Shown here piece by piece: positions 1 through 9,417 of a stretch of 64,000 nucleotides of DNA (its first letter is position 1; the number at the start of each line of letters is the position of its first letter). The notes beneath the pieces are model-generated. The model made no database searches. It worked only from the letters and a program-made list of their open reading frames with translations, and was not told the origin of the DNA. A program made the position numbers and the translations under genes. The stretch lies in assembly GCF_000768335.1 (NCBI RefSeq), contig NZ_AVPT01000004.1, positions 1 through 64,000 of the forward strand, read 5' to 3'. Source of the stretch: Lysobacter arseniciresistens ZS79. GTDB taxonomy: Bacteria; Pseudomonadota; Gammaproteobacteria; Xanthomonadales; Xanthomonadaceae.

Positions 1-8
1 CGAAGACA

Positions 9-76
9 CAAGCGGCTTCAGCCGCGATCGGCAATCGTGCAGCCGCGGCGGCCGCTGATCGGGGCTGAAGCCGGCC
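9..76. repeat. Paired REP-like palindrome at window edge
   Basis: Two inverted copies of a short motif around GGCTTCAGCC (about 11-30) and its complement GGCTGAAGCC (about 62-74) are separated by about 30 bases. They lie just downstream of the rnfB stop codon. The unit resembles common gammaproteobacterial REP palindromes and belongs to a different family from the GTAG-headed copies elsewhere in the window. The left boundary may lie outside the window. Confidence 0.45.
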
Positions 77-493
77 CTAAAGCGGCTGTGCGCCTGACAC
101 CATCACGATGCAGTCCACCGGGCACGCGGGTACGCACAGCTCGCAGCCGGTGCACAGCGGCTCGATCACCGTATGCATGTGCTTGGCGCCGCCGATGATG
201 GCGTCGACCGGGCAGGCCTGGATGCACTTGGTGCAGCCGATGCAGTCGTCCTCGACCACCAGCGCGACTTCGCCGGGCCGGTACACGCCACGGCTGCGGT
301 CGTAGGAGCGGGGCGGCCGGCCCAGCAGGGCTGCCAGCGCCAGCGCGCCGTGGTCGCCACCCGGCGGGCAGCGGTCGACGTCGGCCTCGCCGGCGGCCAT
401 CGCTTCCGCGTAGGGCCGGCACCCCGCGTACCCGCACTGGCCGCACTGGGTCTGCGGCAACAGGCGGTCGAGGCGTTCGACAAGGTCCTGCAT
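77..493 (-). CDS. rnfB: RnfB-like soluble ferredoxin (4Fe-4S)
   Basis: A 138-residue electron-transfer protein. The N-terminal part has the cysteine pattern of the RnfB/RsxB 4Fe-4S domain (C17, C20, C25, C42). Two classical ferredoxin motifs follow (C84-x2-C-x2-C-x3-CP and C114-x2-C-x2-C-x3-CP), so it should hold three 4Fe-4S clusters. The hydrophobic N-terminal anchor of true RnfB is absent, which suggests a soluble protein. It follows metG on the same strand, 64 bases after its stop. I chose the ATG at 493; an in-frame ATG at 523 would add ten residues. No other rnf/rsx gene is visible here, so a role in a membrane Rnf complex is only inferred from the family name. Confidence 0.8.
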   Translation of the reverse strand: MQDLVERLDRLLPQTQCGQCGYAGCRPYAEAMAAGEADVDRCPPGGDHGALALAALLGRPPRSYDRSRGVYRPGEVALVVEDDCIGCTKCIQACPVDAIIGGAKHMHTVIEPLCTGCELCVPACPVDCIVMVSGAQPL

Positions 494-557
494 GGTGATG
501 GCGACGGAGCGGTGGTAGTGCATCCGGGCGCGACGGACCCGCCGCCGCGCATGGTCC

Positions 558-2624
558 TCAGCGGACCGGCATGCCGGCCTGCGCGGCGGTATCGGCGTCG
601 AGCAGCGCCAGCGCGCCGGCATCGAAACCGGCCGACAGGATCATCCCCTCGCTCAGGCCGAAGCGCATCTTGCGCGGGGCGAGGTTGGCGATGAACACGA
701 CGTTGCGGCCGACCAGCTTTTCCGGCTCCGGGTAGGACGCGCGGATGCCGGAGAAGATCTGCCGCTGGCCGAGTTCGCCGGCGTCGAGCTGGAAACGCAG
801 CAGCTTGTCCGAGCCGTCCACGAACGCGCATTCGAGCACCTTGCCGATGCGCAAGTCGAGCTTGGCGAAGTCGTCGATGCCGATGGTGGCGGGTGCCTCG
901 TCACCGCTCTTAGCCGGTGCGGTGGCCGGCGCGGCCTGAGCCGTTCCCGCAGGGGCGGAGCTGTCGGTCGACTTCATGGATTCCTTGCTTGCTTCGGTCA
1001 TGGCTTCGATCAGTTTCGGGTCGATACGGGTGAACAGCGGGGTGTAGGTGGCGATGCGGTGGGCGGTCAGCGGCGCGGCGATCGCGTCCCACCCGGCCAC
1101 CGGGGCATCGAGGAAGGCCTCGGCCTGCGCGGTCACGCGCGGCAGCACCGGCTTGAGCGCGGTGTTGAGCACGCGGAACAGGTTCAGCGCCTGGGTGCAG
1201 ACCGCCTGCAGCTGCGCGTCGGCGCCGTCCTGCTTGGCGATCACCCACGGCTTGTGCTCGTCGATGTAGCGGTTGGCCTCGTCCGCCAGCGCCATCGTCA
1301 GGCGCAGCGCGGCGGCAGCCTCGTTGCGGGCGTAGGCGTCGGCGATCGGCTGCAGTTGCTCGACGAAGCGCGCGTACATCGCCGGGTCCGGCAGCGCGTC
1401 GGCCAGGCGGCCGTCGAAGCGCTTGGCGATGAAACCCGCGCTGCGGCTGGCGAGGTTGACGAACTTGCCGACCAGGTCGGAGTTCACCCGGGCGACGAAG
1501 TCGGAAAGGTTGAGGTCGACGTCGTCGACGCCGCCGGCGGTCTTGGTGGCGAAGTAGTAGCGCAGCGCCTCGGGGTCGAGGCCGGCGTCGAGGTAGGTGC
1601 GCGCCATCACGAAGGTGCCGCGCGACTTCGACATCTTGGCGCCGTCCACGGTCAGGTAGCCGTTGACGTGCAGCCGGGTCGGCGCGCGGAAGCCGGCGCC
1701 GTGCAGCACCGCCGGCCAGAACAGGCCGTGGAAGTTGACGATGTCCTTGCCGATGAAGTGGTGCAGCTCGGCCTGGCTGTCACGCGCGAGGTAGCTGAAG
1801 AAGTCCAGACCCTCGCGCTCGCACAGCGCCTGGAAGCTCGACAGGTAACCGATCGGCGCGTCGATCCACACGTACAGGTACTTGCCCGGGTGTCCCGGGA
1901 TCTGGAAGCCGAAGTACGGCGCGTCGCGCGAGATGTCCCAGGCGCGCAGGCCGCCCTCGGCGTCCAGCCATTCGCGCAGCTTGGCCTTGACCCCCGGTGC
2001 GGCGACGTCGCCCGCCAGCCACTCGCGCAGGAACGCCTCGAAGTCGCCGACCTCGAAGAAGAAGTGCTCCGACTCGCGCAGTTCCGGCGTCGCGCCGCTG
2101 ACCACCGAGCGCGGCTCCTTCAGTTCGGTCGGGGCGTAGGTTGCGCCGCAGTGCTCGCAGTTGTCGCCGTACTGGTCGGGCGTGCCGCAGTTGGGGCAGG
2201 TGCCCTTGACGAAGCGGTCCGGCAGGAACATGCCCTTGACCGGGTCGTACAGCTGCGCGACCGAGCGGCGCTTGATGTGGCCGTTGTTGTCGAGCTTGGC
2301 GTAGATCGCCTCGGTCAGAGCCCTGTTGCGCGGCGAGTTGGTGGAGTCGTAGTGGTCGAAGGCGACGCCGAAGTCGGCGAAGTCGCGCTCGTGGCTGGCC
2401 TGGATGCCGGCGATGTAGGCCTCCGGGGTCATCCCGGCCTTCTCGGCGGCGAGCATGATCGGGGTGCCGTGGGTGTCGTCGGCGCAGACGAAATGCGCGG
2501 TGTGGCCGGACAGGCGCTGCGCCCGCGCGAAGATGTCGCCCTGGATGTAGCCGACCAGGTGACCCAGGTGCAGCGGGCCGTTGGCGTAGGGCAGGGCGCA
2601 GGTGACGACGAGCTCGCGGGACAT
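558..2624 (-). CDS. metG: Methionyl-tRNA synthetase
   Basis: Cytoplasmic class I enzyme that charges tRNA-Met and tRNA-fMet with methionine. The 688-residue protein shows the HIGH signature as HLGH (19-22), a zinc knuckle with cysteines at about 143, 146, 156 and 159, and the KMSKS loop at 330-334. An Ala/Pro-rich linker then leads to a C-terminal OB-fold tRNA-binding domain (about the last 110 residues, [12 protein letters not shown] region), the usual dimeric long form. The ATG at 2624 gives the conserved [17 protein letters not shown] start; upstream codons in the open frame look non-coding and no good ribosome site is seen. It is divergent from mrp, the pairing also known from E. coli and Pseudomonas, with one small gene in between. 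Confidence 0.97.
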   Translation of the reverse strand: MSRELVVTCALPYANGPLHLGHLVGYIQGDIFARAQRLSGHTAHFVCADDTHGTPIMLAAEKAGMTPEAYIAGIQASHERDFADFGVAFDHYDSTNSPRNRALTEAIYAKLDNNGHIKRRSVAQLYDPVKGMFLPDRFVKGTCPNCGTPDQYGDNCEHCGATYAPTELKEPRSVVSGATPELRESEHFFFEVGDFEAFLREWLAGDVAAPGVKAKLREWLDAEGGLRAWDISRDAPYFGFQIPGHPGKYLYVWIDAPIGYLSSFQALCEREGLDFFSYLARDSQAELHHFIGKDIVNFHGLFWPAVLHGAGFRAPTRLHVNGYLTVDGAKMSKSRGTFVMARTYLDAGLDPEALRYYFATKTAGGVDDVDLNLSDFVARVNSDLVGKFVNLASRSAGFIAKRFDGRLADALPDPAMYARFVEQLQPIADAYARNEAAAALRLTMALADEANRYIDEHKPWVIAKQDGADAQLQAVCTQALNLFRVLNTALKPVLPRVTAQAEAFLDAPVAGWDAIAAPLTAHRIATYTPLFTRIDPKLIEAMTEASKESMKSTDSSAPAGTAQAAPATAPAKSGDEAPATIGIDDFAKLDLRIGKVLECAFVDGSDKLLRFQLDAGELGQRQIFSGIRASYPEPEKLVGRNVVFIANLAPRKMRFGLSEGMILSAGFDAGALALLDADTAAQAGMPVR

Positions 2625-2710
2625 GGGCGTGGCGTGGCTGGGGTAGCCGGCGATTATCGCATGGGCCGGCCGCCGGCCCGGAGCCGGCGTGCGCGGCGGC
2701 CGCAACGAAA

Positions 2711-2734
2711 ACGGCCCGCCAAGTGGCGGGCCGT
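2711..2734 (-). terminator. Terminator of the DUF2147 gene
   Basis: A perfect 10-bp stem (ACGGCCCGCC with GGCGGGCCGT, loop AAGT) lies 28 bases past the stop of the minus-strand DUF2147 gene. In that direction it is followed by TTTCGTTG, a weak T-tract. It separates this gene from metG. Confidence 0.7.
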
Positions 2735-2761
2735 CGCGTGTCGATGTGCCGGGGCGTGGCG

Positions 2762-3202
2762 TTACTTGCGCACCCAGGTCTGGGTCTTGCCCAGCAGCGA
2801 GAAGCCCATGAAGCCGCGGACCTCGAGCTTGGCGCCACCTTCGACCGGCCGCATCTTCACCGAGTAGACCTTGCCGCTGGCGGGGTCCAGGATCTTGCCG
2901 CCCTCCCAGGTGTCGCCGTCGCGGGTCACGCCCCACAGGATCACCATGCCCTCGATCGGCTGGTTCTTGCGGTCGCCGTCGCACTCCTTGCACACCGGGT
3001 TGTCGCCCTGGGTCGACTGCAGAACCTCGACCACGCGGCCGGCGAGGCTGCCGTTGCGGGTCTCGTAGATCTCGACGGTGGACTTGGGCTGGTTGGTCTT
3101 GTCGTCGATCGTGGTCCAGGTGCCGACCGGCGTCTCCTGCGCGAACACGGAGAACGACAGCGCCAGCAGCGGCAGCGCGAGCAGGGTGGTCAGTTTGCGC
3201 AT
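2762..3202 (-). CDS. DUF2147 secreted protein
   Basis: A 146-residue protein with a clear Sec signal peptide (MRKL, then a hydrophobic core, cleavage after SVFAQ at about residue 22), so periplasmic or outer-membrane associated. The mature part, with [10 protein letters not shown] near the start, a CKEC pair and [13 protein letters not shown], matches the DUF2147 family of small beta-rich proteins. Some members are described as fatty-acid-binding-like; the function is unknown. A very good ribosome site (GGAGGAATC) precedes the ATG at 3202, and a terminator follows the gene. It is a single-gene unit divergent from mrp. Confidence 0.85.
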   Translation of the reverse strand: MRKLTTLLALPLLALSFSVFAQETPVGTWTTIDDKTNQPKSTVEIYETRNGSLAGRVVEVLQSTQGDNPVCKECDGDRKNQPIEGMVILWGVTRDGDTWEGGKILDPASGKVYSVKMRPVEGGAKLEVRGFMGFSLLGKTQTWVRK

Positions 3203-3265
3203 GATTCCTCCGGGGATTCGTGGTCGTTCGTTCGGCGGGCCTCGCGGCGCGGGCCGATCGCGCCC

Positions 3266-3271
3266 TTTATA
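3266..3271 (-). promoter_or_regulatory. Candidate -10 for the DUF2147 gene
   Basis: On the minus strand TATAAA is followed by GGGCGCG, about 65 bases upstream of the start codon. No matching -35 hexamer is visible at 16-18 bases. It shares the GC-rich segment after the -10 with other candidates in this window. Confidence 0.3.
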
Positions 3272-3405
3272 CCGCATCCGTACGGGCCCGCACCGCCGGT
3301 GGACGGGCCGGGGTTCAGCCTCATGAAGCCGGCCCGGCCCCTGACCTGGATCAGGGGGCCGGCGGGCGATCCTGCGACAATGGCGGCACCCCAAGGAGGC
3401 CCCAC

Positions 3406-4470
3406 GTGAGCGACCCGCTGCAGAACCGAATCGAAGCCCTTTCCATTCCCGGCACGGCCATCGCCGTCAGCGAAGCCGCGGGGCGCGTCCGGGTGGCGCG
3501 TGCCGACGGCGCGGCGGCGGTCTCGATCGAACTGGGCATGCCGGTCGCGGGGCTGCAGGCCGATCTGCAGGAAGTGGTGTCGGCGCTGGTGGCGCAGGAG
3601 GGCTTGTCACTGTCGCGGCTGGAGCTCGCCCAGCGGATCACCGCGCACGCGGTCCAGCCCAAGCTGTCGCCGCTGCAGAAGGTGCGCAACATCATCGCGG
3701 TCGGTTCCGGCAAGGGCGGGGTCGGGAAGTCGACCACCGCGGTCAACCTCGCCCTGGCGCTTGCGGCCGACGGCGCGCGGGTGGGCGTGCTGGACGCGGA
3801 CGTGTATGGCCCGAGCGTGCCGATGATGCTCGGTATCAGCGGCCGCCCTGACAGCCCCGACGGCAAGAGCATCGAGCCGATGCGCGCCCACGGCGTGGAG
3901 GCGATGTCGATCGGCATGCTGGTCGAACAGGACACGCCGATGATCTGGCGCGGCCCGATGGCCACCGGCGCGCTGACCCAGTTGCTCAACGACACGCGCT
4001 GGGGCGACCTCGACTACCTCGTCGTCGACCTGCCGCCCGGCACCGGCGACATCCAGTTGACCCTTGCGCAGAAGATCCCGGTGGCCGGCGCGATCATCGT
4101 CACCACCCCGCAGGACGTGGCGACGCTGGACGCGAAGAAGGCGCTGAAGATGTTCGAGAAGGTCGAGGTGCCGGTGCTCGGCCTGGTCGAGAACATGGCG
4201 GTGCACGTCTGCAGCAACTGCGGCCACGCCGAGCACGTGTTCGGCGAAGGCGGCGGCCAGCGCATGTCCACCCAGTACGGCGTGCCGCTGCTGGGCAGCC
4301 TGCCGCTGGAGCTGGCGATCCGCGAGCAGGGCGACGCCGGCGTGCCGGTGGTGGCGGCGCAGCCGGACTCCGCGGCGGCACAGGCCTACCGGACGGCCGC
4401 GCGGCAGGTGGCGGCGGCGTTGGCGACCCGTCCCCGGGTGACGCCGTCGATATCGGCGTCGCTGCTGTAG
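3406..4470 (+). CDS. mrp: Mrp/ApbC family Fe-S cluster carrier ATPase
   Basis: A 354-residue P-loop ATPase that delivers Fe-S clusters to apoproteins in the cytoplasm. The N-terminal 90 residues form the MIP18/DUF59-like domain. The deviant Walker A GSGKGGVGKST is at 100-110, the Mrp signature DADVYGPSVP follows, and the cluster-binding CxxC is at C269/C272. The GTG start at 3406 has an excellent ribosome site (AAGGAGG, six bases away); the open frame extends further upstream without support. It is divergent from metG, an arrangement conserved in gammaproteobacteria. In Pseudomonas dcd follows directly, as I recall; here two accessory genes intervene. Confidence 0.95.
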   Translation: MSDPLQNRIEALSIPGTAIAVSEAAGRVRVARADGAAAVSIELGMPVAGLQADLQEVVSALVAQEGLSLSRLELAQRITAHAVQPKLSPLQKVRNIIAVGSGKGGVGKSTTAVNLALALAADGARVGVLDADVYGPSVPMMLGISGRPDSPDGKSIEPMRAHGVEAMSIGMLVEQDTPMIWRGPMATGALTQLLNDTRWGDLDYLVVDLPPGTGDIQLTLAQKIPVAGAIIVTTPQDVATLDAKKALKMFEKVEVPVLGLVENMAVHVCSNCGHAEHVFGEGGGQRMSTQYGVPLLGSLPLELAIREQGDAGVPVVAAQPDSAAAQAYRTAARQVAAALATRPRVTPSISASLL

Positions 4471-4486
4471 CGACTCGCCGCCGCGT

Positions 4487-4492
4487 TAGGAT
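4487..4492 (+). promoter_or_regulatory. Weak candidate -10 for the sulfotransferase gene
   Basis: TAGGAT lies 28 bases before the start codon in the 50-base gap after mrp. No -35 is recognisable, so the gene could also be read through from mrp. Confidence 0.2.
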
Positions 4493-4520
4493 CATCCGAT
4501 TCCCAAACGTGGTTTCCGGA

Positions 4521-6095
4521 ATGAATGAGCCTGCTCACCAGTATGCGCGAGCGGTGGATGCCCTGAATCGCGGCGACTGGCGCAGCGCCCAGGTGCGGGC
4601 GGAAGAGTTGTTGTCCGTTGCCTCCGGCCACGCCGGCGTCCAGTTCGTCGCCGGCGTGGCGGCCCTCCACCTGCAACAGCTGCCGAGGGCGCTGCGCCAT
4701 CTCGAAGCATCGGTCAGGCTCAATCCCGCCCGCGCGGACTACGCGGCGCAATGGGCGCGCGCGCTGGCGTCCGCGGCGATGACCCGCGAAGCGCTCGAGG
4801 TTGCGCGACGGGCGGCGGATCGGAACCCGCGGGACACGATGACCCTCGACACGCTGGGCGTGGTGTTCACCCTCTGCAATGCCCACGAGGACGCGGTGCC
4901 GGTCTTCCGGCGGGCGTCGGCGATGAACCCCGACGTTGCGAGCTACCACTTCAATCTCGCAACCTCGCTGAGCATCATCAACCGAATGGAAGAGGCCGAG
5001 CAGGAGTACGAGGCCTGCCTGGGCCGCGATCCGAAGTACTGGAAGGCGCACCTTGCGCTCGCCCAACTGCGCCGCCAGAGCGAGGCATCCAACCATCTCG
5101 ATCGCCTGCGGGCGTTGCACGCGGATGTGGGCGGCGACCACCAGGGCCGGATGTACGTCAACCTTGCATTGGCCAAGGAGCTGGAGGATATCGGCGAGTA
5201 CCGGCAATCGCTGGAGCATCTCCGGGAAGGGAAACGTGCCGGGAGAGAGGGGCGCGGCTACAGCTTCGAGCGCGATCAGGCGCTGTTCGACGCGCTGGTT
5301 GACGCATTCCCGGTCCCGATCGATCCGGTTGAAGGACATGACAGCCAGGAGCCGATCTTCGTGATCGGCATGCCGCGAACCGGTACGACCCTGGTGGATC
5401 GGATACTGAGCAGCCATCCGGACGTGCAGAGCGCCGGGGAGTTGCCTAACTTCGGCTTCCTGCTGAAGCGGATGTCGGGCAGTCGGACACCGGCCCTGCT
5501 GGATGCCGACACGCTCGCATCCGCGCAGGGCCTCGATCATGCGGCGCTTGGTCGTGCGTACGTGGACAGCACCCGGCCAGGTACCGGCCAGCGCCGGCAC
5601 TTCGTCGACAAATTGCCCCACAACTTTCTGTATGCCGGACACATTGCCCGGGCCCTGCCGCGGGCACGGATCGTCTGTCTGCGTCGCAATCCGGTCGACA
5701 CCTGCCTCAGCAATTTCCGGCAGCTGTTCGCGCAGGGGTCCCAGCACTACGACTATTCGTTCGATCTCCTGGATACGGGCCGTTACTTCCTCCAGTTCGA
5801 GCGCCTGATGGCGCACTGGAAGCGAGTGCTGCCCGGCCGCATCCTCGAGGTGGATTACGAAGCCCTTGTCGAGCAGCAGGAGCCCGAGACCCGACGGTTG
5901 CTGGAGTTCTGCGGGCTGCAGTGGAACGACGCATGCCTGGCGTTTGAACGCAACGCGGCGCCGGTGGCCACAGCCAGCCTTGCCCAGGTTCGGTCGCCGT
6001 TGTATCGGACGGCGGTCGGGCGCTGGAAGCGTCACGAAGACCAGCTGGGAGACCTGCTGGGACTGCTTGAGCAGGGCGGCGCAGCCATCCGGTGA
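4521..6095 (+). CDS. TPR-repeat sulfotransferase
   Basis: A 524-residue protein of two parts. Residues 1 to about 265 are tetratricopeptide repeats (several ALxHLEASVRLNP-like helices). The rest is a PAPS-dependent sulfotransferase fold: the 5'-phosphosulfate loop reads GMPRTGTT at 283-290, and the 3'-phosphate-binding segment begins near R383 (CLRRNPVDTCLSNF). No signal peptide is seen, so it is probably cytoplasmic. The substrate is unknown; TPRs suggest a protein or peptide partner. It faces a TonB-dependent receptor gene across a shared terminator, a pairing that suggests a functional link (inference). The start at ATG 4521 was chosen over a GTG 12 bases upstream. Confidence 0.85.
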   Translation: MNEPAHQYARAVDALNRGDWRSAQVRAEELLSVASGHAGVQFVAGVAALHLQQLPRALRHLEASVRLNPARADYAAQWARALASAAMTREALEVARRAADRNPRDTMTLDTLGVVFTLCNAHEDAVPVFRRASAMNPDVASYHFNLATSLSIINRMEEAEQEYEACLGRDPKYWKAHLALAQLRRQSEASNHLDRLRALHADVGGDHQGRMYVNLALAKELEDIGEYRQSLEHLREGKRAGREGRGYSFERDQALFDALVDAFPVPIDPVEGHDSQEPIFVIGMPRTGTTLVDRILSSHPDVQSAGELPNFGFLLKRMSGSRTPALLDADTLASAQGLDHAALGRAYVDSTRPGTGQRRHFVDKLPHNFLYAGHIARALPRARIVCLRRNPVDTCLSNFRQLFAQGSQHYDYSFDLLDTGRYFLQFERLMAHWKRVLPGRILEVDYEALVEQQEPETRRLLEFCGLQWNDACLAFERNAAPVATASLAQVRSPLYRTAVGRWKRHEDQLGDLLGLLEQGGAAIR

Positions 6096-6120
6096 CCGGG
6101 CCCGCGGGGGCCGCGCATGG

Positions 6121-6150
6121 AAAGGCCCCGCCGAGGCGGGGCCTTTATTT
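6121..6150. terminator. Bidirectional terminator between convergent genes
   Basis: An 11-12-bp stem (AAAGGCCCCGCC with GGCGGGGCCTTT) with a minimal loop is flanked by T-rich sequence on one side and A residues on the other. It lies 25 bases after each convergent stop codon and should end both the sulfotransferase and the receptor transcripts. Confidence 0.85.
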
Positions 6151-6174
6151 GGCAACGTCAGGTCGATCCGGCGA

Positions 6175-9063
6175 TCACTTGCCGAAGTTGTAACGCGCCT
6201 CCACATACATCGAACGACCGTACACGCTGTAGTTCCCGCTGTTGTACGGAGCTCCGCTCGTGCCCGGGAACGTGGCGTCGTAGGGAGGCATCTCGTCGGT
6301 GAGGTTGTTCACCAGGAACGACAACTCCAGCGTGTCGAGCGGGCGATAGCTGACACTGGCATTGAAGGTCGTGGTGGAGTCGAGCTTGGCTGCGCCTTCC
6401 GCGTCGTAGCCCGAGGTGCTGACCAGGGCGCGGTAGTTGGGCGTCTCACCGATCCAGTTGGCATACAGCGTGGTCGACCACTTGTCGCGGTTCCACGATG
6501 CCGACAACGTGGCCCGGTCCGCCGGGTCGCCGCTGTAGTACGGATCGTCGAGGTAGTCCAGCACCGGGTCACCTTCATACACGATGCGGTCATGCTTCAG
6601 GATGCGGGTGTAGTTGCCGTCGAAGGAGAAGGTGCCAGCACCGTCGGTCGGCATCACGTAGTTGAAGGCTGCGGTTGCGGCCTGCATCTCGCGCTTGGAC
6701 ACGTTGATCTTCGGGGTGAAGATCTCGACGACGTAGTTGTTGCTGTCCTGACGGGTGACCTGGGACAGCGTCTGCACGCAGGTCGGCGAGTTGATGTCGT
6801 CGATGCCCGCGCGGCAGCGGTAGTCCTGCATCATCAGCGCATCAGTGCTCTGCTGCGTGACTTCGTTGTCGATCTCCCAGCTGTAGTAGTCGGCCGTGAA
6901 GGACAGGCGGTTGGTCGGCGCCCAGACCACGCCGGCGTTCCACACGTCGGCGTTGATCGGCTCCAGGTCCACGTTGCCCGCCTGGGTACCGAACACCTGC
7001 CGGCTGGAGAACTGCGACGGGCACGCGTCGATCTGCGCCGGATCGGCCGGGTCATACCCGGCTTCACTGCACAGGTAGTAGTCGGTCACGAACGTGTAGA
7101 AGCCGCTGCGTCCCTGGAACTGGTCGGACAGCGTCGGCGCGCGGAACGCGGTGCCGTACTTGCCTCGCAGCATCAGGCTCTCGAGCGGACGGAACTCGAC
7201 ACCCAGGCTGTAGGTCGACTTGCTCAGTGTGCTGCCGCCGTCGGGCGAGAACGAGTCATAGCGTCCCGACCCGGTGACCGTCAGCATGTCGACGATCGGC
7301 ATGCGCAGCTCGGCGGTCGCCGCATAGCGGTCGCGCTCGCCACCGCCGGCCACCGCCGTGGTGCCCCAGATCGAACCATCGAGATAGCGGGGATCCGGAT
7401 CGTAGTTCCAGGTCTGCCGACCGCTTTCCAGTGCGATAGCGACACCGGCGTCGCCGCCGGGCAGCGAGAACAGCGAACTGTTGGTCACCTGTGCCCGGAC
7501 CATCGCATCGGTGGTCTTGCTGCGACTGGTCGCATAGCCGGTGAAGCTGGCGAAGTCTTCCGCGGAGATGGGCTGGTAGAAGGCACCATAATCCGGGGTA
7601 AATACCGGATAAGCGCCGAAGTACGGATCCCAACCCTGTTGCGGACCCAGTACCCGGTCCTGGAAGTAGTCGTTGATGGCATCGGCCCAGCGGACAAAAC
7701 CCTTCTCTTCCAGCTCGTAGCGCGTGTAGGTGCCACCGAAGTCGTAACTCCAGTCCGAGTCCCCGAAGTAGCCGTTGACGCCCAGCGCCGTCTGGTATGC
7801 GTCGCTCTGGTCGAAGCTCATCGAGTTGCGGAAACCCTCCGGCCCCATGTCCTCGGGGGCGAAGGCGCGCTGCAGGTTGATCAGGCCGTCCACGTCGGGG
7901 TCGTAGTAGTAACCCCACTTCACACCGGTGCCCCACCAGGTGTAGTTGGAACCGATGTGATAGCCGACCTCCTCGGTGCTGTAGAGAAGATCGGCATACA
8001 GCTGTGCGTTGTCGTTGAAGTCCCAGGTCACGTGGCCGACGAACTGGGCGGCTTCCTTCTCGTTGAGGATGGTGCGGTAGCCGGGCGTGAAGAACGAACC
8101 GCAGTATTCACCGGAACCAGGACGCACCTGCGGACCTTCAGTGCCGCCGAAGAAGTGGTCGACGTTGGAACACTCCGCGGCTTCCGGGGGCAGGTCGACG
8201 TAACCGAAGTTGCCGAAGCGGAACTGGCTGATGCCCTTGTAGCCGTACACCAGGAAGTCGCGGCTCGCGATCGGGGGCGAGGCGCCATTGGTATTGAACT
8301 GCCTTGTGAGGTCGCGCTGGTAGGCCCAGATCGGGTCGCGCTGCTCGAACTGCACGCCCATCAGGCCGTTCAGGCGCCCACCAATGGCCGAGAAACCATC
8401 GGCGATGCTGGCCCGGAAGCTCGAGCCGCCGCCATCCGAGTACCAGCCGCCGCGGACGCCAATGCTCGTGCCATCGGTGCGCTTCTTGAGCTTGATGTTG
8501 ATGACGCCGGCGATCGCGTCCGAACCGTAAAGCGAGGATTGACCACCCGGCAGGATCTCGATCGTTTCGACCAGGTCGATCGGGATGTTGCTGATGTTGT
8601 TGAACGTGTCGCTGCCGTTGTACAGGGCCGGGAAGTTGGCCATCGGGCGGCCGTCGATCAGGTACTTGGTGTAGCCCGGATCAAGGCCGAACATGCCGAT
8701 GGTCTCGGCGCCCTGGGTGAACGACGCGGAGCTCTGCGCGCCCTGGGTACCGCCGGTGGAGACCGCGTTTTCCTGCAGGACTTCGGCGACCGAGGTGAAG
8801 CCGCGGGAACGAATGTCCTCCGCGGTGATGGTCATGACGGGCGAGAAGGTCTCGATTTCCGTCTGCGGGATCAGGGAGCCGGTCACCAGGACCCGGTCAA
8901 GATTGGTGGCGCGCGACTCCGCCGTCTGGGAGGTGCTGTCCTCCGCTTCCGTACTCGTATCGGTGTCCTGTGCCATCACCCCGGTGGACACCGGTATCAC
9001 CAAAGCCGCAATCAGGGCTGCACTCAAACGGCTGCGCTGCAGCCGGGAACTCTTAACTGCCAT
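6175..9063 (-). CDS. TonB-dependent outer-membrane receptor
   Basis: A 962-residue protein with a signal peptide (positive MAVKSSRLQRSR, hydrophobic stretch, cleavage near VMAQ at about 32). A linker with a possible TonB box (DRVLVTGSL, about 57-65) follows, then a plug domain (TITAEDIRSRGFTSVAEVLQ onward, with the RIDGRPM-like IDGRPMANFP and IEILPGGQSSLYGSDAIAGV segments). The long beta-barrel ends in a terminal strand with ARYNF close to the C terminus. It imports an unknown ligand across the outer membrane using TonB-ExbBD energy. No regulator or periplasmic permease is adjacent; the only partner is the convergent TPR-sulfotransferase. An ATG at 9063 fits the signal peptide; the upstream 13 codons are unlikely to be translated. 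Confidence 0.93.
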   Translation of the reverse strand: MAVKSSRLQRSRLSAALIAALVIPVSTGVMAQDTDTSTEAEDSTSQTAESRATNLDRVLVTGSLIPQTEIETFSPVMTITAEDIRSRGFTSVAEVLQENAVSTGGTQGAQSSASFTQGAETIGMFGLDPGYTKYLIDGRPMANFPALYNGSDTFNNISNIPIDLVETIEILPGGQSSLYGSDAIAGVINIKLKKRTDGTSIGVRGGWYSDGGGSSFRASIADGFSAIGGRLNGLMGVQFEQRDPIWAYQRDLTRQFNTNGASPPIASRDFLVYGYKGISQFRFGNFGYVDLPPEAAECSNVDHFFGGTEGPQVRPGSGEYCGSFFTPGYRTILNEKEAAQFVGHVTWDFNDNAQLYADLLYSTEEVGYHIGSNYTWWGTGVKWGYYYDPDVDGLINLQRAFAPEDMGPEGFRNSMSFDQSDAYQTALGVNGYFGDSDWSYDFGGTYTRYELEEKGFVRWADAINDYFQDRVLGPQQGWDPYFGAYPVFTPDYGAFYQPISAEDFASFTGYATSRSKTTDAMVRAQVTNSSLFSLPGGDAGVAIALESGRQTWNYDPDPRYLDGSIWGTTAVAGGGERDRYAATAELRMPIVDMLTVTGSGRYDSFSPDGGSTLSKSTYSLGVEFRPLESLMLRGKYGTAFRAPTLSDQFQGRSGFYTFVTDYYLCSEAGYDPADPAQIDACPSQFSSRQVFGTQAGNVDLEPINADVWNAGVVWAPTNRLSFTADYYSWEIDNEVTQQSTDALMMQDYRCRAGIDDINSPTCVQTLSQVTRQDSNNYVVEIFTPKINVSKREMQAATAAFNYVMPTDGAGTFSFDGNYTRILKHDRIVYEGDPVLDYLDDPYYSGDPADRATLSASWNRDKWSTTLYANWIGETPNYRALVSTSGYDAEGAAKLDSTTTFNASVSYRPLDTLELSFLVNNLTDEMPPYDATFPGTSGAPYNSGNYSVYGRSMYVEARYNFGK

Positions 9064-9417
9064 TCTGGATCCCCAAAGTTGAGCGTGCGCGTGTATCGGC
9101 ATTCCGTTGCCAGCGACGCACGAAATGTCAAGTCTCCCTCCGGACGGCTCGACCTTAACATGGCATTAATGAGGTTGTCACAGTTCCGCTGGAGGCCTTG
9201 ATTCCAGAGGCTTTCAGCTGGGTCGGGGCGTGTTCTGACACGGCCCTTCCCAAGGCCTGGCGACGCGGGAAGGCCCGTGCGCCAGGCGGGTGTCCCGGGT
9301 GCGATCGGGTTGATCTGTTTCAGGTGGGTCAGGGTGCCGTTGCGGGCCGCATTCCCTACAATCGCGGGTCCTGCCAGCGGCGCGGATCCGTGCCGGGCAC
9401 AGCCTTCCGGGAGCCGC
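9064..9417. other. Divergent intergenic region, receptor and dcd
   Basis: About 350 bases without a gene. On the minus strand a perfect TTGACA (9131-9126) could be the -35 of the receptor promoter, but the spaced -10 is poor (AACGGA). Around 9243-9275 there are matching CCTTCCC and GGGAAGG arms that could form a small hairpin. On the plus side only a candidate dcd -10 (9357-9362) is seen. No Fur box or other named operator could be recognised. Confidence 0.4.
9357..9362 (+). promoter_or_regulatory. Candidate -10 for dcd
   Basis: TACAAT followed by CGCGGG, 56 bases before the dcd start. No convincing -35. It belongs to the set of -10 elements with GC-rich discriminators seen across this window. 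Confidence 0.35.

Noticed and set aside
4521-6095. RaxST-type tyrosine sulfotransferase with a RaxX peptide
   Set aside because: No raxA/raxB transporter or small peptide gene is next to it, and the TPR half is unlike RaxST.
5866-9201. A 1111-codon plus-strand frame opposite the TonB-dependent receptor
   Set aside because: The receptor on the minus strand has a signal peptide, plug and barrel; the plus frame is its shadow.
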